Assembly: GCA_947172415.1 (NCBI GenBank)
Contig: OX359201.1
Location: 2,604,001-2,668,000, forward strand
Reading direction: 5' to 3'
From: Chondrosia reniformis
Lineage: Eukaryota; Porifera; Demospongiae; Chondrillida; Chondrillidae
DNA: 64,000 bases
The notes beneath the pieces were generated by a model, which did not search any database, was not told where the DNA came from, and saw nothing but the letters and a program-made list of their open reading frames with translations. Of the stretch, positions 33,592 through 44,578 are shown piece by piece (position 1 is the stretch's first letter; the number at the start of each line of letters is the position of its first letter). The translations under genes and the position numbers were made by a program.

Positions 33592-33888
33592 ATGTCAGTT
33601 CCTACTGACGGCAACATTAATGGAAAATGGCAAGAGAAGTTCCAAAAGAACCAGAAGCTGGCGGCTGATATGAGTAAACAATTTAGGGGCTACCGAATTA
33701 AGGTAGGCCCGATGATAATTGGTGCTTTGGGGACAGTGGAGACGCTCCTGGAAGACCTTAGGGGAATTCCAAAGCCGTCAAAAAGTGCAGTAGAAGTGAT
33801 GAGAGCCATGCAGAGAATTGTTCTCTGTCCGACTGTGAGGATATTGAGGCAACATCTATCGGTTGAAGGATTGGGGCCTGGACGATAA
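33592..33888 (+). pseudogene. Non-LTR copy A C-terminal endonuclease remnant
   Basis: MSVPTDGNINGKWQEKFQKN through GYRIKVGPMIIGALGTVETL to GLGPGR and TAA 33,886-33,888. This is the end of the R2-type restriction-like endonuclease domain. The upstream CCHC and KPD motifs are deleted in this copy, so it is inactive, but its C-terminus is longer than in copy B, which has a TAG at the matching GAL codon. Confidence 0.7.
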
Positions 33889-33975
33889 GTAGTCCTGTCC
33901 CAGTCCTTGCCTGTTGACCTCTGGAAAGCAGTGGTGGATTGGTGTATGGAGGTACTCCCTCCTATTATGACGGTC

Positions 33976-36571
33976 AGATGTATGGGCTAGTTGTGGTACT
34001 AGTTGTATGTACTAGTTGTAAGTACTAGTTGTATTTACAAGTTGTATGTACTAGGACTTATTATACTTACTAGCTTTAGTACTGGTTGTGTGTTATAGTT
34101 GTATGTACCTGTTACTAGTTGTTTGTAATGGTTGCATGTACTTGTTGTATGTACTAGCACTTGTAATATGTGCTAGTTGAACATTCTAGTTGTATGTACT
34201 AGATAAATGTACTAGTTGTATGTTGTGGTTGTATGTACTAGTTGAATGTACTAGTTTCATGTACCTGTTCTATTTACTAGTTATATGTACCAGTTGGATG
34301 CACTAGTTGCATGTAATCGTTACTATTTGTATGTACAAGTTGTTTGCTCTAGTTGTGTGTTTTAGTTGTATGTACTCGTTTCTAGTTGTTTGTATTGGTA
34401 GTATGTAATAGTTGTATGAACTGGTTCTACGTACTAGGACTGGCTATATTTACTAGTTGTAGGTACTAGTTGTATGTACTAGTTGTATGTAATAGGACTT
34501 GTTATACTTACTAGTTTTATTTGCTACTTGTTAGTAATATTTGTATGTACTAGTTAAATGTACCACTTGTATGTACTACTTAAATGTACTAATTGTATGT
34601 AGTGGTTGTATGTACTAGTTACTCATTTCATGGTCTAGTTGTATGTACTAGTAGTATGTTCTAGGTGTATATAGTTGTTCTATGTATTAGTTCTATGTAC
34701 TAGTTGCATGTACCAGTTCTACGTACTAGTTGTATATACTCCTTACTTTTTGCATGTACAAGTTGTTTGTACTAGTTGTATGTATAAGTGTATGTACTTG
34801 TTACTAGATGTTTGTACTGGATGTATAGAATAAGTTGTATGTAGTCGTTCTATGGACTAGGACTGGTTATATTTACAAGTTTTAGGTACTAGTTGTATGT
34901 ACTAGTTGTATGTGCCAGTTACAAGTAGTATGTTCTAGTTTTATGTTCTACTTGCAAGGAGTAATATAGTAGTTACATTTATTAGTTTTAGACCTAGTTG
35001 AATGAACTAGTTGTATGTACTAGTTTTATGTGCTACTTGTAATACTAGTTTAATGTACTAGTTGTATATACTAGTTATATGGGCTAGTTATATGTACTAG
35101 TTGTAGTACTAGTAGTATGTACCAGTTGTATGTACTAGTTGTATGGACTAGTTGTATGGACTAGTTGTATGGACTAGTTGAATGTACTAGTTCTTTGTAC
35201 TTGTTGGAGTACTACTTTAATGTAATAGTTGTATGTACTAGTTGAATGTACTAATTCTTTGTACTTGTTGTAGTACTACTTTAATGTAATAGTTGTGGGT
35301 ACTAGTTATATGTACTAATTGTATTTACCAGTTGTTTCTACTAGTTGTATGTACTAGCTGTATGGACTAGTTGTATGTACTAGTTTTATGTGCTACTTTC
35401 TAGTTGTATGTACCAGTTTTAAGTACTAATTGTATGTACAAGTAATAGTTATATTTACTAGTTGTTGGTCTTAATTGTATGTACTAAACTAGTTATATGT
35501 GCTGGTTGTATGTAGCAGTTAAATGTACTAGTTGTAATACTAGTTTAATGAACTAGTTGTATATACTAGTTTTATGTACTAGTTGTATGGACTACTTCTG
35601 TGTATGTACCAGTTATATTTAATAGTTGTAAATACCAATTATAACTACTAGTTAAATGTACTAGTTCTACGTACTAGTTGTATGAACTATATATATATAG
35701 TTGTGTGTACCAGTTGTATGTATTAGATGTATGTACTGTTTGTATATACTAGTTAAATGTACTAGTTGCAGTACGAATTTAATATACTAGCTGCCTGTAT
35801 TAGTCACATTTACTAGTTGTATGATCTAGGTATGAGTACTAGATGTATGTGCTAGTTGTAGTACTAGTTGCATGTACTAGTTGTAAGTACTAGTTGTTTT
35901 TACAAGTTTTATGTACTATGACTTATTATACTTGCTAGTTTTAGGTACTAGTTGTATGTTAATTTTGTATGTACTCTTTATTAGTTGTTTGTAATGGTTG
36001 CATGTACTAGTTGTATAAACTCGGTTTGCTTTTATTTACTCCTTGTAGGTACTAGTTGTATGTACTAGTTGTACGTTCTAGTTGTATGTATTAGTTAAAT
36101 GTACTAGTTGTATAGCCTAAACATATGTACTAGTTGTATGTGGTGGTTGTATGTAATAGTAACTCATTTATGGTCTAGTTGTATGTACTAGTTGTATGGT
36201 CTAGTTGTATGTTATTATAGTATATTCTAGTTGTAAATAGTTGTAGCATGTACTAGTTCTATGTACTAGTTGTATGTGGAAGTTTTATGCACTAGTTGTA
36301 CGTACCAGCTGTATGTACTAGTTCTATGTACTTGTTACTATTTGTATGTACAAGTTGTTTGCACAAGCGCTATGTGACTATGTAATAGTTGCACTATGTA
36401 ATAGTTGTATGTAGTAGTTCTATGTACTAGGACTGGTTACATTTACTAGTTGTAGGTACCAGTTTTATGTACTAGTTGTATGTACTAGTTGTATGTACTA
36501 GTTGTATGTACTCGTTGTATTTACTAGTTGAATGTACTCGGACTACTTATATTTACTAGTTGCAGGTACTA
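33976..36571. repeat. 13-bp tandem array, TGTATGTACTAGT orientation (segment 6)
   Basis: Array between non-LTR copies A and B. The stretch 35,749-36,003 is a paralogue of both flanks of copy A joined together (see findings). Sub-blocks near 34,140-34,210 recur after the Gypsy element near 46,570-46,660. Confidence 0.95.
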
Positions 36572-36625
36572 TCGTGGGAATTGGAGGTTGTGGCTCCGAG
36601 CTGAAAAGAGGATGGGTATTGTCCA

Positions 36626-36634
36626 GTTCAATCC
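36626..36634 (+). promoter_or_regulatory. B-box-like motif in the non-LTR 5' leader
   Basis: GTTCAATCC, close to the RNA polymerase III B box GGTTCGANTCC, lies about 54 bp from the 5' end; copy A has it at 30,009-30,017. A convincing A box upstream is not clear, so an internal pol III promoter or tRNA-derived head is only a possibility. Confidence 0.25.
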
Positions 36635-36886
36635 CCCAACGGAGCAGGGTTCTTAGCCCCTCATGTGGTATCCTGTGGCTAAATCAGCCTCCCTGTCAGC
36701 ATGGGCTAACCCCCCGTCTGGCAGCTTCACTGGGTTACATTGTGCCATGAGAATAACAATTTTCAAGACATGCTGTGGTCTAGTTGCACCTAGGGTGAAG
36801 AAAACCCTGGGTCAACCAGAATTGGTGATTCCACTGGTGCCCCACAGGTAGATGTATCTGAATGTAATAGCCTTTCTTCGGTCCCG

Positions 36887-37066
36887 ATGATGGGCCAACC
36901 AGCCCTCTGGACCGAGGAAATGGTTAGGGCACTAATTGATTGCTATGAGCGATGTGAACCCAAAAGAGGTGGCTATCAGAAGCGTTTAGAGCGGGAATGG
37001 CTGAGCAAACACCCACATTTGCCTCAGACCGGTCGAACCCTTGCATTTCAAGCCAAAAGGAACTAG
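36887..37066 (+). pseudogene. Non-LTR copy B N-terminal module
   Basis: ATG 36,887 opens MMGQPALWTEEMVRALIDCY, followed by ERCEPKRGGYQKRLEREW and HPHLPQTGRTLAFQAKRN, 59 codons to TAG 37,064-37,066. The pattern (Trp/Glu-rich helix, Arg/Lys-rich helix, QAKRN) is like the N-terminal modules of R2-like elements in cnidarians and nematodes. I infer a nucleic-acid-binding role. Short coherent pieces continue downstream (DNILMELYRESKPMEKGYAE, YKAWNAKMPDHKTTKVAL), so the stop is a lesion rather than a true end. Confidence 0.55.
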
Positions 37067-38089
37067 GTAGGAGACGGAGTACTGCAAGTAAAGGGTAGCG
37101 AGATTTAAATTTCGTTAATGATGCACCGCAGGGTACCTCTAGAAGCAGAAGGATCCAAGCTTTGATCTGGAACCTTCAGAGGGATAATATCCTCATGGAG
37201 CTCTACCGAGAAAGTAAGCCCATGGAAAAGGGGTATGCCGAGCGGTTGTACAAGGCTTGGAATGCTAAAATGCCAGACCATAAAACCACAAAGGTAGCAC
37301 TAATTACAAGAGTTAGTAGAATCCGAAGAGGTTAATGTCTCTTGAGACTAAACCTTGTGGAACCTGACTCTCATGGTGTAGCCACCCTAACTGAGACTGG
37401 AGAGGTAGGTGTGAGAGCCAAGGGACAGGAAGAGCCTCCCCAAGTTCAGGCTGGGACTGGACAAAATGGTGAACTGTTTATAGGCTTGTTGAAACTCCCA
37501 CACTTGATCATCCCAGTCACAGGACAAGTGGCAATGATCATCTGATGCCACTTTTAGGCCAAGCAAAAGATGCCTGTCTCCGAAAGAAACCTGGAGATTT
37601 CGCTGATAGAAACCCTGTGGGGCGGTGCAGTTCAACCATGAAGATACGGCACTGCTTCAGGAGGCCAATGATTGGGTGGAGAAAGAGTGGCAGGAAGGCC
37701 CTAGGTCGGGCTGGCACCTGAACTACCTGATCTACTCTGTTGCTGTGGCTGTGAAGGGAAAAACAATCAATGTATTGCAACCTTGCAACCAGGGAAGGAA
37801 ATCTGACAATCAGAAGGGTAGTAAGAGACAAGGATGTCACATAAGTGACAGGAAGGCCAAAGGCCTTAGGTTTAGAAGACTGCTTGCCTGGTTGGTTGTG
37901 GAGATAGCACATCAACAGAGTAATAATCCTTTGACCAAACGCCTGAAAATACTCCGAAGAAAGCTTAGGAGGGAGTTCCATTCATTAAACCTGAATGTGC
38001 TGATTAGAGCTCGGGGACAGACACGGGGGAAACGTCTGGATCCTACAAGAGTGAAGATCGCCTGAACGCAAAAAATTCCAGGAACAAAA

Positions 38090-39428
38090 CCACCTTTGGA
38101 ATACCCAAAGGAAGTTCCGGATGAATGGCAATGTTCCAACCTCCAATGAAGCTGCCTCAAATGAGGTAGTAAGAGACTTATGGACAAAGATATTAGGTAC
38201 TGTTGGTAAGGTCAGCAGAGATGACCCAGGGGTGAAAGAATGGTGAAAGGAAACCAAAAAGAGAGTGGGTAGAACCCCCTCTGAAAGTCCCAATAGCATT
38301 GATGAGACCAAACTGAGGAAAGCCTTGAAAAAGGCAAAAAGCTGGTCAGCCCTTTGGCCGGATGGCATCCACACTTTTTGGTGGATAGCACTCCCCTCCG
38401 CACAGTCTGCCTTGGCAGATGTACTACGGAGGGTGGTAAGCGGAGATCTGTCAGTCCCAGACCGGCTTACAAGGGGTCGCACTCGACTCATCCCCAAAAA
38501 GGTGATCCAAAAAGTGCGGCAAACTACCGAACTATTGTATGTCTCAACACCGTGTACAAGGCTGTCACAGCATACATTGCATAAGAATTACTCACTTACA
38601 CCTACACTTATGATCTTTTGCCTATGGCCCAAAGGCCCATAAGGAAATAGAGGTGGGGCTTTGTGGACTGTCTATTGCTGGATCAATCAATCGGTCTAGA
38701 TGCCAAAATTATGGGCAAGCCACTTAGTGTGGCATGGATCGATTACAAGAAGGCATATGATAGAGTCCCTCACAAGTGGGTGATGAAGGTGCTAAAAACT
38801 ATCAAGTGCCCAGATTGGATCAGGAGTTCAATAGAGCTCTTCTCCAAACACTGAGCTACTGTGCTTGAGTTGAGGACTGCGGGGAAGGTGGTAAGGAGAA
38901 CCCCTGTTAAATATAACAGGGGATTCTTCCAAGGGGACTCCTTATCGCCACTCCTCTTTTGTCCATCATATCCCAAGTTCTTAACAGACCAAGGGATATA
39001 CCCTCTGAAAAGGAACACCATGTCACACTTGTTGTACATGGATGACCTTAAGATATATGCTGGAGGGCCTGATATACTCAGGGAAGCCATGGAATGTGTG
39101 GAGAAAACCTCAAATGCCATTGGCTTTAGGTTTAGAGTGAGAGAGTGTGAAACAGCTCAAATGCAAAAGGGGAAGTTCTGGCTGGCCCAGTGAAGAATCC
39201 ATAAGGAGCCTTGAAAAAGGTACTACTTATAAGTACCTAGGGCTAGAAAAACTGTTTGAGGTAGATGACAGCAAGGTCAAAGCTTGCTTGATCAACGAAT
39301 TGAGGAGGAGGTTCCATAAAGTGTGGGGCTCTCACCTCAATGGTAAGAATGCTGCAGAAGCCTCTAACATGTTGTGTGCCTCTCTATTGAGATACTCTTT
39401 CCCAGTTTTAGAGGTGGACACAAAGTAA
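38090..39428 (+). pseudogene. Non-LTR copy B reverse transcriptase region
   Basis: Pieces in different frames: SWSALWPDGIHTFWWIALPS, LTRGRTRLIPKK, AWIDYKKAYDRVPHKWVMK (motif A), RGFFQGDSLSPLLF (motif B), LLYMDDLKIYAGG (YMDD at 39,035-39,046), YLGLEKLFEVDDSKVKACL and HLNGKNAAEASNMLCASLLR. The two 10-bp deletions after motif B and the TAA in the AYIA*E stretch are the same as in copy A. It also has a private deletion near 39,190. No functional RT can be made. Confidence 0.8.
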
Positions 39429-39447
39429 GCTTCCAAAACTGGAGCGA

Positions 39448-40458
39448 ATGGTGAGAAAGATCATGAGAAAGGACCAGTGTCATCACTATAACTCTGCCAT
39501 TGAGAGAGTGAACTTGCCTCGCTCTGAAGGTGGTAGAGGGCTCTGTAGTTTTCCTTTGGGTAACGACAGGGCTGTTGTGAATCTGGCAAGATACCTCCAT
39601 ACTGCCAATGATTCACTCACAGCTGTTGTGGTTAAACACAAAAATTGGCTGGAGTGCTCAAAGCAGAGGAGGACTGTCTTGAAAGAAGCTGGATTGATAC
39701 TGGGAAGCCACGGAAAAGAATTAGAACCGGAAATGTGGCTAAAGACAGATCCCTCACAAAATAGTGTAAGAGAATGGAGGAGAGTGGCACGTGACCTCCG
39801 GGAGGCTCAGACTGAAAGGTTAAAAAGTAACCTAGCTGAAAAATCGCACCAGGGCTCATGGCACAGACAAGTCACAAATAGCGAGTCTTATGTGTGGCTT
39901 TCTGAGGGGAGACTCAGACCTCAAACTGAGGCTCTGATTCATGCAGCCCAAGATGATGTGCTGCTCACTAGGTGGTACCAAAATAGGATTCTGAGGAATT
40001 GCAGCCTCCTAATGTGCAGAGAATGTGGCAAGGCTATGGAAACGGTCAAACACATACTAAAGATATGTGAGCCAAAGGGATTTTCTCTCTACAAAGAGAG
40101 GCATGATCGGGCAATACTGATAGTGTTGTGGAGATTGTTGAAAGAATACAGATTCAAGCAGGAAGAGCCCTGGTACAAACTAGAAGCAAAACCAGTCTAT
40201 GAGAATAAGTCTGTCGAAATCTTGTGGGATCTTAGCAGCCCTACAGATGAAGAAATGACAGAAAGAAAGCCAGACTTAGTGGTTGAGGATCGGCTATGTA
40301 AGTCCATCTTCATTATTGAGATGTCAGTTCCTACTGACGGCAACATTAATGGAAGATGGCAAGAGAAGTTCCAAAAGAACCAGAAGCTGGCGGCTGATAT
40401 GAGGAAACAATTTAGGGGCTACCGAATTAAGGTAGGCCCGACGATAATTGGTGCTTAG
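39448..40458 (+). pseudogene. Non-LTR copy B thumb and restriction-like endonuclease
   Basis: An open frame of 336 codons, the C-terminal third of the polyprotein. After the RT thumb comes a CCHC zinc motif (C190, C193, H202, C207: CRECGKAMETVKHILKIC). Then follows the nuclease core: KPD with Asp276 in ERKPDLVVED, FIIEMSVP with Glu291, and KFQKNQKLAADMRKQFRGYR. This CCHC plus PD-(D/E)xK-like order is the endonuclease of R2-clade elements, which nicks target DNA for target-primed reverse transcription. TAG 40,456-40,458 truncates it by about 50 residues relative to copy A (GALG...GLGPGR). The catalytic residues are intact. Confidence 0.78.
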
Positions 40459-40883
40459 GGGACAGCGGAGACGCTCCTGGAAGACCTTAGGGGAATTCCA
40501 AAGCCGTCAAAAAGTGCAGTAGAAGTGATGAGAGCCTTGCAAAGAATTGTTCTCTGTCCGGCTGTGAGGATATTGAGGCAACATCTATCGGTTGAAGGAT
40601 TGGGGCCTGGACGATAAGTAGTCCTGTCCCAGTCCTTGCCTGTCGACCTCTGGAAAGCAGTGGTGGATTGGTGTATGGAGGTACTCCCTCCTATTATGAT
40701 GGTCAAATTTGGCCCCACGTGCACCTGTCTGTTGCTACCGAAAGGAGGCTAAGCCGAGGCTTCTGGCTCAAAACCCGAAGAAGGGAAAACGTAACTGACT
40801 GAGGGTTGTCCAAGCCAGATACTCCTTGCCTTAGTAAACTAAGGTAAGAAGTAACAAAGTTCTCCGTAGGGACTGGTTGTAAG

Positions 40884-41284
40884 TGTAACAGAGTTACTGA
40901 CACTGTAATTGTTTAGGTTATCAATTTAGATTAATAATCCAACTTGGAATAGGTCAGTGTGTGTTACCACTCTTATATGTATTCTGTTTGTTATACCACT
41001 TCCTTATGATTTAGCTCACCCCAGTTTATGATCTCTCTGTAATTAGGTTTATTCACTTGTACCCCTCAGTTTTATAAGAGACACATTTCTATTCACTTAA
41101 GCAGTCACGTTCTTTTCCATGATATTTGTAAAGGTCACTTCACCCTCATCATCTATAAATGCCCTCACCTAGTTTTACCATGAGGCTTGATAATACACAG
41201 AGTGTGTATAGCTCTAATAATCTAATTGGTCATCCCATCTAAGTTCATTGGGATCCCTCGAGTCGTAATCTCGACGCGATTACA
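40884..41284 (+). repeat. Gypsy 5' LTR
   Basis: 401 bp, starts TGTAACAGAGTTACTG and ends CGACGCGATTACA. A TATAAA at 41,154-41,159 is a candidate promoter box in U3. Confidence 0.95.
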
Positions 41285-41286
41285 AG

Positions 41287-41304
41287 TGGCATAGTCGGCA
41301 GGAT
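41287..41304 (+). other. Gypsy primer-binding site
   Basis: TGGCATAGTCGGCAGGAT begins two bases after the 5' LTR. It opens with TGG, complementary to a tRNA CCA end. The matching tRNA cannot be named without a search. Confidence 0.6.
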
Positions 41305-41349
41305 TTCTCTTGGAAATAAGTACAGGTAGTACAGAGAAAGCCAAAGGAT

Positions 41350-42177
41350 ATGGCAGGGAAGCCAGGAGTTTTACCCGAAGTGTACTCAGGAGAAGGGAGC
41401 ATTCTTGATTGGATTGATTATTTTGAGGGAGTAGCCGCTGTCAATGAATGGCAGGACAAGCAGAAGCTGCTGTGGTTGAGGGCCAGATTGACAGGTAGGG
41501 CACTGACCACCTATAAGAAGTTCTCAGAAGCTGTGCGTGGTGACTTTGCTGCTGCCACAGATGCCCTGAAGGCTAGGTTTGAGCCAGCCAGTAAGCAGGA
41601 GTTGTATCGGGCAGAACTCCACAGCCGTCGCAGGAAGAAAGGGGAAGACTGGGCTGACTTAGGACAGGACCTACGGACTCTTGCAGATAAGGCATACCCT
41701 GGACTTGGGGAGAATGCTAGACAGCAGCTGGCTCTCAAGCAGTTCCTTTCCCAAATTGAGAATGCCCAGGTAGCTTTTGGGGTCAAGCAGAGACACCCAT
41801 CTACTGTGGAAGAGGCAGTTGGAGCCACACTGGAATTAGAATCCTATCTAATGACACCTAGGGTAAAGGCAGTTTCCCAAGTGAGCTCTGAGAGAGAGGA
41901 TGCTTTGATGGACATGTTAGCTCAGCTTATGAGGAGGATGGACAAGTTGGAAGCTACAACCCCAGCCAGCTTGTCAGAGAGGTCCAGACTCCCTGTGAAA
42001 ACCCAGAGCAGCCAGGACCGTCAGAGGGAGAGGCAAGTCATCTCTCACAAATGTGGACAACCAGGTCACTTTGCCAAGGGATGTGCCGCTCAGACTAGCA
42101 CCCCTCAGGGAAACTCCACCACCTTGGAGAGGAGGGCCACTCACCAAGGGACACCAGGAAAGAGGCCCAATGCTTAA
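41350..42177 (+). pseudogene. Gypsy Gag (capsid and nucleocapsid)
   Basis: ATG 41,350, 275 codons. The capsid-like part starts MAGKPGVLPEVYSGEGSILD and WIDYFEGVAAVNEWQDKQKL, typical of Gypsy retrotransposon Gag, which forms the virus-like particle. Near the end is a zinc knuckle HKCGQPGHFAKGC whose first Cys is replaced by Ser (SHKC). Downstream in another frame (about 42,117-42,172) GEEGHSPRDTRKEAQC looks like a second knuckle. A frameshift near 42,115 has therefore cut Gag and pol apart. TAA 42,175-42,177 is the stop of the shifted frame, not the original one. Confidence 0.85.
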
Positions 42178-42653
42178 CTAGCCCCACCAACTCATCCACC
42201 TACCCACATCACAATAACACTCATTCCATCACTACCACTTCCACAGCCACACAAACTGCATCACCCATTGAATCACCTCACCTCTTAACTAAAGCGTTAC
42301 AAACCGATTCCCCAGTCACTGAACCAATATCACCTCAACCAACACCCCCATCACCACCTAACTCTCAATCATCCCACAACATTTACTCAATTTCACCTTT
42401 TTTCCCTTGTCACATCACCCTTACTGTTAATAGGCAGCACCATGTCACCTTCCTTATAGACACAGGCTCAGCTTTCAACATCCTTAGAAAAGACATATGG
42501 GAGGAGATCCAAGAGCCCGGAAGCTTACTATCACCTCAGTTGGAACACCGGTTGGTAGGAGTGGAAGGTACCTCGCTCAGTGTGCTAGGCCTAACTACCC
42601 TGACGATAGACATGCTGGTTGGGTACCCCGCCAGACAGGACGCTATATCGTAG
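42117..42653 (+). pseudogene. Gypsy protease region
   Basis: Open in the third frame from the end of gag to TAG 42,651-42,653: a Ser/Thr/Pro-rich linker, then VTFLIDTGSAFNIL with the aspartic protease signature DTG (42,459-42,467), then LVGVEGTSLSVLGLTTLTI. It would cleave the polyprotein as a dimer. The frame changes near 42,600-42,650 to that of RT (GRYIVVESLTTGAILGLDF continues the protease fold). Confidence 0.8.
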
Positions 42654-44578
42654 TGGAGTCTCTTACCACGGGGGCAATCCTAGGCCTGGACTTCCTGTTC
42701 AACCATAGAGCTGTGTTGGACCTCAGGAAAGGATGTCTGTCGCTAGAGGAGCAGAACTGTACACTTCCCCTTGACACCTCGATGCTCAGCTATGAACCAG
42801 CCACTTTGACTCCCACTATGGTGATAGTTGAGAGGAAGACCCACATACCACCGAACAGTGAGATGGAGATACTAGGACAAGTGAAGGGGATCCCACCTGC
42901 TGAGATTTGCTTGTTGGAGAGTGCCCACCGGTATCCATGGCTGGAGGTGGCTAGGGCCTTAGTGAGACCCCATGAAAAGAGTGTCCCAGTGAGAGTCTTG
43001 AACACTGGAGTAGATCCCATCACCTTATTCAGGGGACAGGTTCTAGGAACCCTTGAGCAAGCAGATCCACAGGAGCAATCAATAGCTTCTGTCCAGGCAA
43101 CCGACCGGGAGCCAGCCCTCTCTGAAGCAAAGGAAACAGTACTCTGGGAGATGATTGACCAAGCTGGGACGTGCCTGGACCAGACCCAGAAGAACCAACT
43201 CTTCTCTCTCCTTACAGATTTCTCGGATGTCTTTGCAGGTAGCCAGGATGACTTTGGACGGACCAGCCGAATGACCCATGAGATAGCTACTGGAGAAGCC
43301 CAGCCCATAAAACAGCCAGTCAGAAGAATCTCACCCTCTCAGAGGCAGGAAGTGAGAAGACTACTGCGGAGGATGTTGGACCAACAGGTCATCCAGAATT
43401 CCAGCAGTCCATGGGCATCACCAATCGTTCTGGTGAAGAAAAAGGATGGCACATGTAGATTCTGTGTGGATTACCGCAAGGTCAACTCTATCACCCGCAA
43501 GGATGCCTACCCTCTTCCCCGTGTCGATGACATCCTGGATGCATTAGCTGGATCAAAGGTGTTTTCTACCCTGGACCTTATCAGTGGTTACTGGCAGGTA
43601 GAGGTAGCTCCGCAAGACCGTCCAAAGACAGCATTCAGCACAACAGAGGGTTTATTTGAATTCAATGTGATGCCATTTGGATTGTGCAATGCTCCTGCCA
43701 CCTTTCAGCGCTTGATGGACCTGGTCCTTGCTGGTCTTCAATGGACCTCCTGCTTAGTTTACATCGACGACATTGTGGTCTTTGGTAAGTCCTTTGAGGA
43801 ACACCTGGCTAACCTAACCATAGTTCTGCAGAGACTTCGCGAGGCTAACCTGAAGTTGCAGCCTAGGAAGTGCCGACTGCGTCAGGAACAAGTCAGCTTT
43901 CTAGGACATATTGTCTCCAGCAAGGGAGTTTCCACGGATCCAGCTAACACAGACAAGGTGAAGAGGTGGCCAGTACCCACAACCTCCAAGGAGGTACAGC
44001 AATTTCTAGGCTTGGCCAGTTATTACCGCCGTTTTGTCAAAGACTTTGCCACCATTGCCAAGCCCCTCCACCGTCTTACTACCAGAGGGACTGTTTTCGC
44101 TTGGACTGAGGCTTGTCAGGACTCCTTTCATACTCTGAAACAGAGGTTAGTTTCTGCTCCTGTACTGGCTTTCCCCGACTTTGCAGCCCAGTTCATTCTG
44201 GACACGGATGCCAGTGGGACAGGGATTGGGTCTGTGCTGTCTCAGGTACAGGATGGAGCAGAGAGAGTCATTGCCTATGCAAGTAGGGTCCTGACAAAGC
44301 AAGAACACAACTACTGTGTGACCAGAAGGGAGCTGCTAGCTGTTGTAGTCTTCCTGAAGCATTTTCAACCGTATCTTTTGGGGAAGAAGTTCACACTCCG
44401 AACAGACCATGGCTCCCTGAACTGGCTCTGTAACTTCAAGGACCCAGAAGGACAATTAGCGCGTTGGCTGGAGAAGCTGCAGGAGTATGACTTCACTGTG
44501 GTACATCGTCAAGGCAAGAAGCACCAGAAAGGATCCCATGCAGGCAGTGTGGAAGGCCACAGTCTGGTGAGCCGGTAG
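42497..44578 (+). pseudogene. Gypsy reverse transcriptase and RNase H
   Basis: Open for 693 codons; real pol coding begins at about 42,620, and the first 40 codons are out of frame with the protease. RT motifs: SSPWASPIVLVKKKDGTCRF, YPLPRVDDILDALAGSKVFS, TLDLISGYWQV (motif A), MPFGLCNAPATFQRLMD (motif B), CLVYIDDIVVF (catalytic YIDD at residues 422-425) and FLGHIVSSKGV. RNase H follows from FILDTDASGTGIG (Asp569, Asp571) to LRTDHGSLNWL. These are intact and would copy RNA into DNA and degrade the RNA. After HRQGKKHQ a deletion of about 17 nt removes the NADALSR-type junction to integrase, and the frame ends at TAG 44,576-44,578. Confidence 0.93.

Larger units (their letters stand above)
29954..33975 (+). 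mobile_element. Non-LTR retrotransposon copy A (restriction-like endonuclease type), defective
   Basis: Begins TCGTGGGAATTGGAGG exactly like copy B (36,572), so it has the family 5' end. It ends at about 33,975, some 165 bp short of copy B's 3' end. Closely similar to B throughout, but with its own deletions: about 23 bp near 30,508, about 85 bp near 33,335 (removing the CCHC zinc motif) and about 23 bp near 33,555 (removing the KPD endonuclease motif). Array sequence lies on both sides. Confidence 0.9.
36572..40871 (+). mobile_element. Non-LTR retrotransposon copy B (restriction-like endonuclease type)
   Basis: The most complete copy, about 4.3 kb. It has the same 5' start as copy A, a 5' leader of about 315 bp, an N-terminal module, a frame-broken RT and a C-terminal endonuclease. 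The 3' end lies at about 40,871, where array sequence (ACTGGTTGTAAG) begins; 13 bp later the Gypsy element is inserted. The order RT, CCHC, restriction-like endonuclease is that of the R2/NeSL-type non-LTR elements, not of APE-type LINEs. Confidence 0.88.

Noticed and set aside
42790-43308. Minus-strand 172-codon ORF in the Gypsy element
   Set aside because: Antisense shadow of the protease/RT linker, no motif.
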